The notes beneath the pieces were generated by a model. That model was given only the letters and a program-made list of their open reading frames with translations, was not told the DNA's origin and did not search any database. Positions 60,017-64,000 of a stretch of 64,000 bases of DNA are shown in pieces (the stretch's first letter is position 1; each line of letters begins with the position of its first letter). Position numbers and translations under genes: made by a program. The DNA comes from CAVSQX01 sp963730225 (GTDB taxonomy: Bacteria > Planctomycetota > Phycisphaerae > Tepidisphaerales > Tepidisphaeraceae), in NCBI GenBank assembly GCA_963730225.1, contig CAVSQX010000002.1:558001-622000 (forward strand). Direction: 5' to 3'.

Positions 60017-60247
60017 TCAGGCCGAAAGGGCCGTGGACTGAAATTCCTCGCTGTCAGGGCTGAGCATTTCGGCCAGGGTATCCTGAAGCCTGCGCTCGGC
60101 CATGCGGATGTCGTACGAGGCGACACCGGTTCGGCGATGAGCCATCAGGCGATCCAACCCGCCGGGCTTGGACAGCACATCGTGTAACTTGGCGTCGATG
60201 AGATTCTCGATCGCCTTGCGTACGGATTCAGCTTGGCTTGCAAGCAT
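60017..60247 (-). CDS. Small protein under a c-di-AMP riboswitch (unknown function)
   Basis: 76 residues starting MLASQAESVRKAIENLIDAK. It appears helical and soluble: LHDVLSKPGGLDRLMAHRRT, GVASYDIRMAERRLQDTLAE, MLSPDSEEFQST. There is no signal peptide, transmembrane segment or Cys. I do not recognise a family. The ATG at 60247 is preferred, with GGAG about 9 nt upstream; an in-frame ATG at 60262 overlaps that site. It is the only gene between a strong promoter with ydaO-type riboswitch and an intrinsic terminator, so it must matter to c-di-AMP physiology (osmotic, potassium or wall homeostasis by analogy). That is inference. Confidence 0.82.
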   Translation of the reverse strand: MLASQAESVRKAIENLIDAKLHDVLSKPGGLDRLMAHRRTGVASYDIRMAERRLQDTLAEMLSPDSEEFQSTALSA

Positions 60248-60369
60248 GATAAAACTCTCCATGCGCCGGGAGGCGCGTTAGGCCGGTCCAATGAGCGCGA
60301 TGGTGTCATCGCGATTGGGCGGCGAACCCATGGAAATCAGGTAGGAGTCAACTCGCCAGCTGTGAAGGC

Positions 60370-60595
60370 GCGTTGATCCCTTTCACGTGCCGACGGGGTT
60401 AGCTGACGGGCTGGGAGTTGAAAGTCTCCCTCGGTGCCGAAACGGCGAGCACACCGATTTGCCCCTGTCGTCCCGAGTACATACATCCGTGCGGGACGAC
60501 GGAACGAAGTTGACCTACAAACCTCAACTTCGCTTTGGTTTCCCCGCGCCCTACCAGAAAGCTGGTCGGGCTTAGGCGGTCAAGCACTTCGCATC
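60370..60595 (-). ncRNA. ydaO-yuaA type cyclic-di-AMP riboswitch
   Basis: Read on the minus strand, the RNA has the conserved blocks in the right order: GCCUAAGCCC, then CGCGGGGAAACCAAAGC, the GGGGCAAAUC element, a GAGGGAGAC...CUCCC hairpin and the highly conserved core GUCAGCUAACCCCGUCGGC, then GUGAAAGGGA. UUGACC at the 5' side can pair with the 3' GGGAUCAA to close P1. Extra stems (GAAGUUGA/UCAACUUC and GUCGUCCCG/CGGGACGAC) are insertions in the variable arm. The predicted transcription start falls at the beginning of P1. About 120 nt separate it from the start codon, holding hairpins such as CGCGAUG/CAUCGCG and GCGCC/GGCGC. Known members turn genes off when c-di-AMP binds. Confidence 0.88.
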
Positions 60596-60620
60596 TTAGG
60601 AACGACGGGCAGGGTGTCAA
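60593..60620 (-). promoter_or_regulatory. Promoter of the c-di-AMP riboswitch unit
   Basis: On the minus strand TTGACA (60620-60615), a 16-nt spacer and TAAGAT (60598-60593). The -35 is consensus and an AT-rich block lies upstream (around 60621-60640). The predicted start of transcription is near 60586, at the 5' strand of riboswitch helix P1. Confidence 0.8.
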
Positions 60621-60809
60621 TACATAAAATAAAATATTTGTCGTCCCTGCATACATTTTCAGCAGCACTTTCGCATACCCATTCCGCGAAAAAATTGAAT
60701 TGATTAATTCTAATGCGAGCCCAGGCGCGCGATGCCCAAGTTTCATTCGGTATCGCGGAGATTATCGGACATCGATGCGACGCGGATATCATGTCGCAAG
60801 CAAAAAACT

Positions 60810-61946
60810 ATGGCCGCCATCGAATTTCAATTGTTGTGCGGAAGTGCGGCTCAGCCGCGCTTAGGGAAAATACGAACCGCGCATGGCGAATTCGACACAC
60901 CGGCGTTCATGGCCGTCGGCACACAGGGATCGATCAAAGGGCTCACTCCCGATCAGGTCGCCGCCACCGGCACGCAGTGCATCCTGGCCAACACCTATCA
61001 CCTGATGCTGCGGCCCGGCGAAAAGGTCGTCGCCGAGCTGGGCGATCTTCATGCCTTCATGGGATGGCCCGGGCCTATCCTCACCGACAGCGGCGGCTTT
61101 CAGGTCTTTTCCCTCAGCGACATCAATCGCATCGGCGACGACGGCGTCGTCTTCAAGAGCCACGTTGACGGCGCCGACGTGCAATTGACGCCGGTCCGGT
61201 CGATGGAAGTCCAAAATGCCCTGGGCGCCGACGTCATCATGGCCTTCGACGAATGTCCACCGGGCGATGCACCTTTGGATTATCAGGAGCGGGCGATGCG
61301 GCGAACCCTCCGCTGGGCTCGTCAGTGCCAACAAGCGCATCGTCGGGCCGGGGAGCAGGCCTTATTCGGAATTGTGCAGGGCGGCACCGATCGGCGGCTG
61401 CGCGAAATTTGTGCAAAGGAATTGATCGAAATGAACTTCCCCGGTTACGCCATCGGAGGCTTGGCAGTCGGCGAGGGATTTGCAGCGATGAAAGAGATTC
61501 TTGCGTTCACCGCGCCGCTCCTGCCGGTCGATCGGCCAAGGTATCTGATGGGCGTCGGCTTTCCGCGCGATATCGTGCTGGCGGTGGCCGCGGGGATCGA
61601 TATGTTCGATTGCGTTATGCCGACTCGCAACGGCCGAAATGCCTATGCCTTCACGGCCGCCGGCCCGATTCGACTCCGAAACAGCCGATTTACCGCTGAT
61701 TCCGGGCCCATCGAGCCCGGCTGCGATTGCTGGGCCTGCCGAAATTTCAGCCGCGGGGCAATCCGACACTTTTTTTTCGCCGGCGAGATGCTTGGCCCGA
61801 TCCTCCTGTCGTTGCATAATATCCGATTCTACCAGCGGCTGATGTCCGACATCCGTCTGGCGATCGGCCTAGGCCGATTCGAGGAATTTGCCCGGCTCGA
61901 TCCCCGAAGCTCGCTGGGGCCGGCCGCCCAAAACGTGGACGATTGA
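60810..61946 (+). CDS. tgt: tRNA-guanine transglycosylase (queuosine)
   Basis: 378 residues. Exchanges G34 for preQ1 in GUN-anticodon tRNAs. Visible: IRTAHGEFDTPAFMAVGTQG, QCILANTYHLMLRPGE, PGPILTDSGGFQVFSL with the catalytic Asp, DVIMAFDECPPGD, ALFGIVQGGTDRRLR, YAIGGLAVGEGFAAMKEIL, RYLMGVGFPRDIVLAVAAGI and DMFDCVMPTRNGRNAY with the nucleophilic Asp. The zinc site is present as CDCWACRNFSRGAIRHFFFA (CxCxxC...H). ATG at 60810 is chosen for the domain start. yajC and secD follow on the same strand, the classic tgt-yajC-secD order. Confidence 0.94.
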   Translation: MAAIEFQLLCGSAAQPRLGKIRTAHGEFDTPAFMAVGTQGSIKGLTPDQVAATGTQCILANTYHLMLRPGEKVVAELGDLHAFMGWPGPILTDSGGFQVFSLSDINRIGDDGVVFKSHVDGADVQLTPVRSMEVQNALGADVIMAFDECPPGDAPLDYQERAMRRTLRWARQCQQAHRRAGEQALFGIVQGGTDRRLREICAKELIEMNFPGYAIGGLAVGEGFAAMKEILAFTAPLLPVDRPRYLMGVGFPRDIVLAVAAGIDMFDCVMPTRNGRNAYAFTAAGPIRLRNSRFTADSGPIEPGCDCWACRNFSRGAIRHFFFAGEMLGPILLSLHNIRFYQRLMSDIRLAIGLGRFEEFARLDPRSSLGPAAQNVDD

Positions 61947-61976
61947 ATCGGCGAGCGAACCTTTGAAGGAGTAGGC

Positions 61977-62342
61977 TTGAATATCATCATGATGCTCGCT
62001 GATGCGGCGGCCAACGCGCCGACCACCGGTGGTGAGAATGCGCCGCCGTGGTTTACCCTTTTCCGCAACCCACTGGTGCCGCTGGGCATTGGGCTGGTCG
62101 TGCTCATGCTCTTCATGAACCGTTCCAAGAAGTCAACCGAAAAAGCACGCAAGGAAATGCTCAATCAACTCAAACGCGGCGACCGCGTTCAAACCATCGG
62201 CGGAATTCTTGGCTCGGTCCTGCGGGCGGAGGAAAGTCGGGTTGAAGTGAAAGTGGACGAAACCAGCAACACCAAAATCTGGTTCACTCGAAGCGCCATT
62301 CATAAAGTCGTTGAAGTGGACAAGGCGGCCGAAGCGAAATGA
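61977..62342 (+). CDS. yajC: Preprotein translocase subunit YajC
   Basis: 121 residues. Part of the SecDF-YajC complex at the inner membrane. One transmembrane helix (FRNPLVPLGIGLVVLMLFM) is followed by a cytoplasmic domain with RKEMLNQLKRGDRVQTIGG, ILGSVLRAEESRVEVKVDE and WFTRSAIHKVVE, standard for the family. TTG at 61977 is the start with GAAGGAG 5 nt upstream; an in-frame ATG at 61989 is possible. It lies between tgt and secD. Confidence 0.9.
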   Translation: MNIIMMLADAAANAPTTGGENAPPWFTLFRNPLVPLGIGLVVLMLFMNRSKKSTEKARKEMLNQLKRGDRVQTIGGILGSVLRAEESRVEVKVDETSNTKIWFTRSAIHKVVEVDKAAEAK

Positions 62343-62383
62343 GGACGTGATTACGTGATCGCATCACGTCATCCCGCAATCGC

Positions 62384-64000
62384 ATGGAACAAAGACAAAC
62401 CGGTCGAGTTATCTTCATCCTGGCCGTCCTGCTGGGAGCGTTGTTCTGCATTTGTCCCCAGCCCCAGAAGCTGTTTCGCAACCTGCCCTGGTCGGACCGG
62501 CTGAATCTCAAGCCCGGCATCGACATGGTGGGCGGCACCAGCCTGCTGTACGAGATCAAGCAGCCCATCGGATATCGCCCTCCGCCCGGCCGCACGCTGG
62601 CCGAGGATGTGATGGAATCGCTCAAGAAGCGCGTCGATCCCAACGGCTTGCGAAACCTCATCTGGCGGCCGCAGGGGGAAAATCGCCTCGAGATTCAGAT
62701 TCCCGCTTCCAAACGCAGTGAAGAGGCCAGCAAGGCGCGCGATGCCTACGCCAACGCACGCCGAGCACTGGAACAGACCAACGTCCGCAGCGGCGAGGTC
62801 GTCGCCGCCGTCGAAGAACTGAAAGGCGACGCCCAGACGCAACGGCTCAAGCAATTGGCTGCCGATGATCCCAAGCGGCTCCAGTTGTTCGCAGAATTGA
62901 CCAACGCCTGGCACATGATCCAATCCGCCCACGCTCGCCAGGATGCGGCAGCCGAAGCGGCCGCGACGGCCGGCTATGAAAAACTCAAAGATCAGATCGA
63001 GCAAACCAACGTCGAAGTTCCGGCCCTGGAGGAAATTCTCGACGACGAGCCGGCTCCGCGGACGGCCAAGCTGGATGAATTGAAAAAAGACGCGGCCGAC
63101 TACCCGGCGCGCGTGGCTGCGATAAATTTGTTCGTCACCGCCTACGATCAGTACAGCAAAGTGAAGGGCTCGATCGACGACGCCGCCGCGCTCAAGCAGA
63201 TGTTGCGCGGCTCGGGTGTGCTGGAATTCCACATCGTCGCCACCGCCGACAGCGGGTTTCCCATCTCGCAACGGGAAGTCCTCGTGCAGCGCCTGCACGA
63301 CAAAGGCCCGCGCGTGGAGGCCGGCGATCAGGTTCAGTGGTTCCAGGTCGATCATCCGGACGCGGGGAAAAATTACGAGCAGTGGAACGGCAAGCCGTAC
63401 GATTTAGCCTGGATCACTCCGGACAAGTCGATGACCAACGGGCCGGGGATCGACCACTGGTCGTTGCAGGAGGCGACGCGCACGCAGGATCCGTCTCGCG
63501 GAGCCGCCGTCCGATTCGTCTTCGACGCCGTCGGCGGAAAATATTTCGGCGACCTGACCGGCAACAACAAGAACCACGAGCTGGCCGCGATCCTCGACGG
63601 CAAAATCATCTCCGAAGCGAACATTGAATCCCGAATCGGCCAGGAAGGAATCCTCACCGGCGGCGGAGAGGGCGGCTTTGACGATGCGGAATTAGCCTAT
63701 CTGATCAGCACGCTCAACGCCGGCAGCCTGCCCGCCCAGTTGGAGGATGAGCCGATCAGCGAGCGAACGGTCGGCCCTCAACTGGGTGAGGACAATCTAA
63801 AAGCCGGCCTGCTCGCCTGCGGATTCGGGCTGGCCATCGTCGCTGTCTTCCTCATCAGCTATTACTACGTCGCCGGTGTCGTCGCCACCTTTGCGGTCTT
63901 CATGAACGTGGCGCTGATTCTCGGAATCCTGGCTGCTTTCAACGCCACCTTCACGCTGCCCGGCATCGCGGGAATCGTGTTGACCATCGGCGCTGCCGTC
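62384..64000 (+). CDS. secD: Protein translocase subunit SecD or SecDF fusion (runs off the window)
   Basis: 539 residues are inside the window and the frame is open to the last base. It uses the proton gradient to pull proteins out after SecA action. N-terminal helix RVIFILAVLLGALFCICP, then LNLKPGIDMVGGTSLLYEI (the D1 motif), VMESLKKRVDPNGLRNLIWR and RLEIQIPASKRSEEASKA. A long charged helical insertion (residues about 105-265) is larger than in E. coli SecD. ILDGKIISEANIESRIGQEG and LISTLNAGSLPAQLEDEPIS precede the transmembrane part VGPQLGEDNLKAGLLACGF. Start ATG 62384. A small dyad (GACGTGAT/ATCACGTC) lies just upstream. Confidence 0.92.
   Translation, partial: MEQRQTGRVIFILAVLLGALFCICPQPQKLFRNLPWSDRLNLKPGIDMVGGTSLLYEIKQPIGYRPPPGRTLAEDVMESLKKRVDPNGLRNLIWRPQGENRLEIQIPASKRSEEASKARDAYANARRALEQTNVRSGEVVAAVEELKGDAQTQRLKQLAADDPKRLQLFAELTNAWHMIQSAHARQDAAAEAAATAGYEKLKDQIEQTNVEVPALEEILDDEPAPRTAKLDELKKDAADYPARVAAINLFVTAYDQYSKVKGSIDDAAALKQMLRGSGVLEFHIVATADSGFPISQREVLVQRLHDKGPRVEAGDQVQWFQVDHPDAGKNYEQWNGKPYDLAWITPDKSMTNGPGIDHWSLQEATRTQDPSRGAAVRFVFDAVGGKYFGDLTGNNKNHELAAILDGKIISEANIESRIGQEGILTGGGEGGFDDAELAYLISTLNAGSLPAQLEDEPISERTVGPQLGEDNLKAGLLACGFGLAIVAVFLISYYYVAGVVATFAVFMNVALILGILAAFNATFTLPGIAGIVLTIGAAV

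Overview
The window looks like a chromosomal segment of a Planctomycetota bacterium, most likely class Phycisphaerae (inference; no rRNA is present to prove it). The reasons are: moderately high GC; three very large secreted proteins that combine autotransporter-type beta-strand repeats, a dockerin-like calcium-binding pair and a PEP-CTERM tail; a prepilin-type protein with a C-terminal H-x-G-G-x-N-x-x-F-x-D-G-H motif; an ECF sigma factor next to a Ser/Thr kinase with leucine-rich repeats; a calpain-like protease with a planctomycete surface motif; KGG and DUF1015 proteins; and futalosine-route menaquinone synthesis (MqnE).

Layout. 1-480: 5' end of sucA, leaving the window. 820-14661: KGG protein, prepilin-like protein and the three PEP-CTERM/dockerin proteins (the second has a jelly-roll lyase-like domain, the third a trypsin-like protease). 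14665-17784: two GT39-like membrane glycosyltransferases. 17845-21887: flotillin FloA, a small partner, a transglutaminase-like protein and a HigBA toxin-antitoxin pair. 21896-33865: mnmG, FAD monooxygenase, cobA-hemD fusion, PilZ, Gfo/Idh/MocA, MltA, BtpA, DUF971, radA and the calpain-like protease. 34166-44337: dxs; a leuC-peroxiredoxin-DsbA-like-secreted protein operon; mqnE; a thuA-cmk-plsC-mazG operon. 44461-54104: LRR kinase with ECF sigma, trpC, CPBP protease, tyrS, CBS protein, der, HicAB. 54150-59730: CYTH, DUF1015, an M16 peptidase pair, NAD-type isocitrate dehydrogenase. 59778-62342 and on: composite repeat, a complete c-di-AMP riboswitch transcription unit for an unknown 76-residue protein, tgt, yajC and secD (running out of the window).

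Most notable points. (1) A ydaO-type c-di-AMP riboswitch with its own promoter, one small uncharacterised ORF and an intrinsic terminator (59940-60620, minus strand). (2) Three families of 7-8 bp tandem repeats, apparently inserted in frame into conserved enzymes (MnmG, CobA-HemD, MqnE, the C-terminus of Der) and also forming inverted-arm elements between genes. (3) Several genes whose -10 box lies only 6-8 nt before the start codon, suggesting leaderless transcripts. (4) Eleven probable single-base frameshifts in otherwise conserved genes. These look more like assembly errors than gene decay, so the affected genes are given as single CDS where the protein reads through cleanly.
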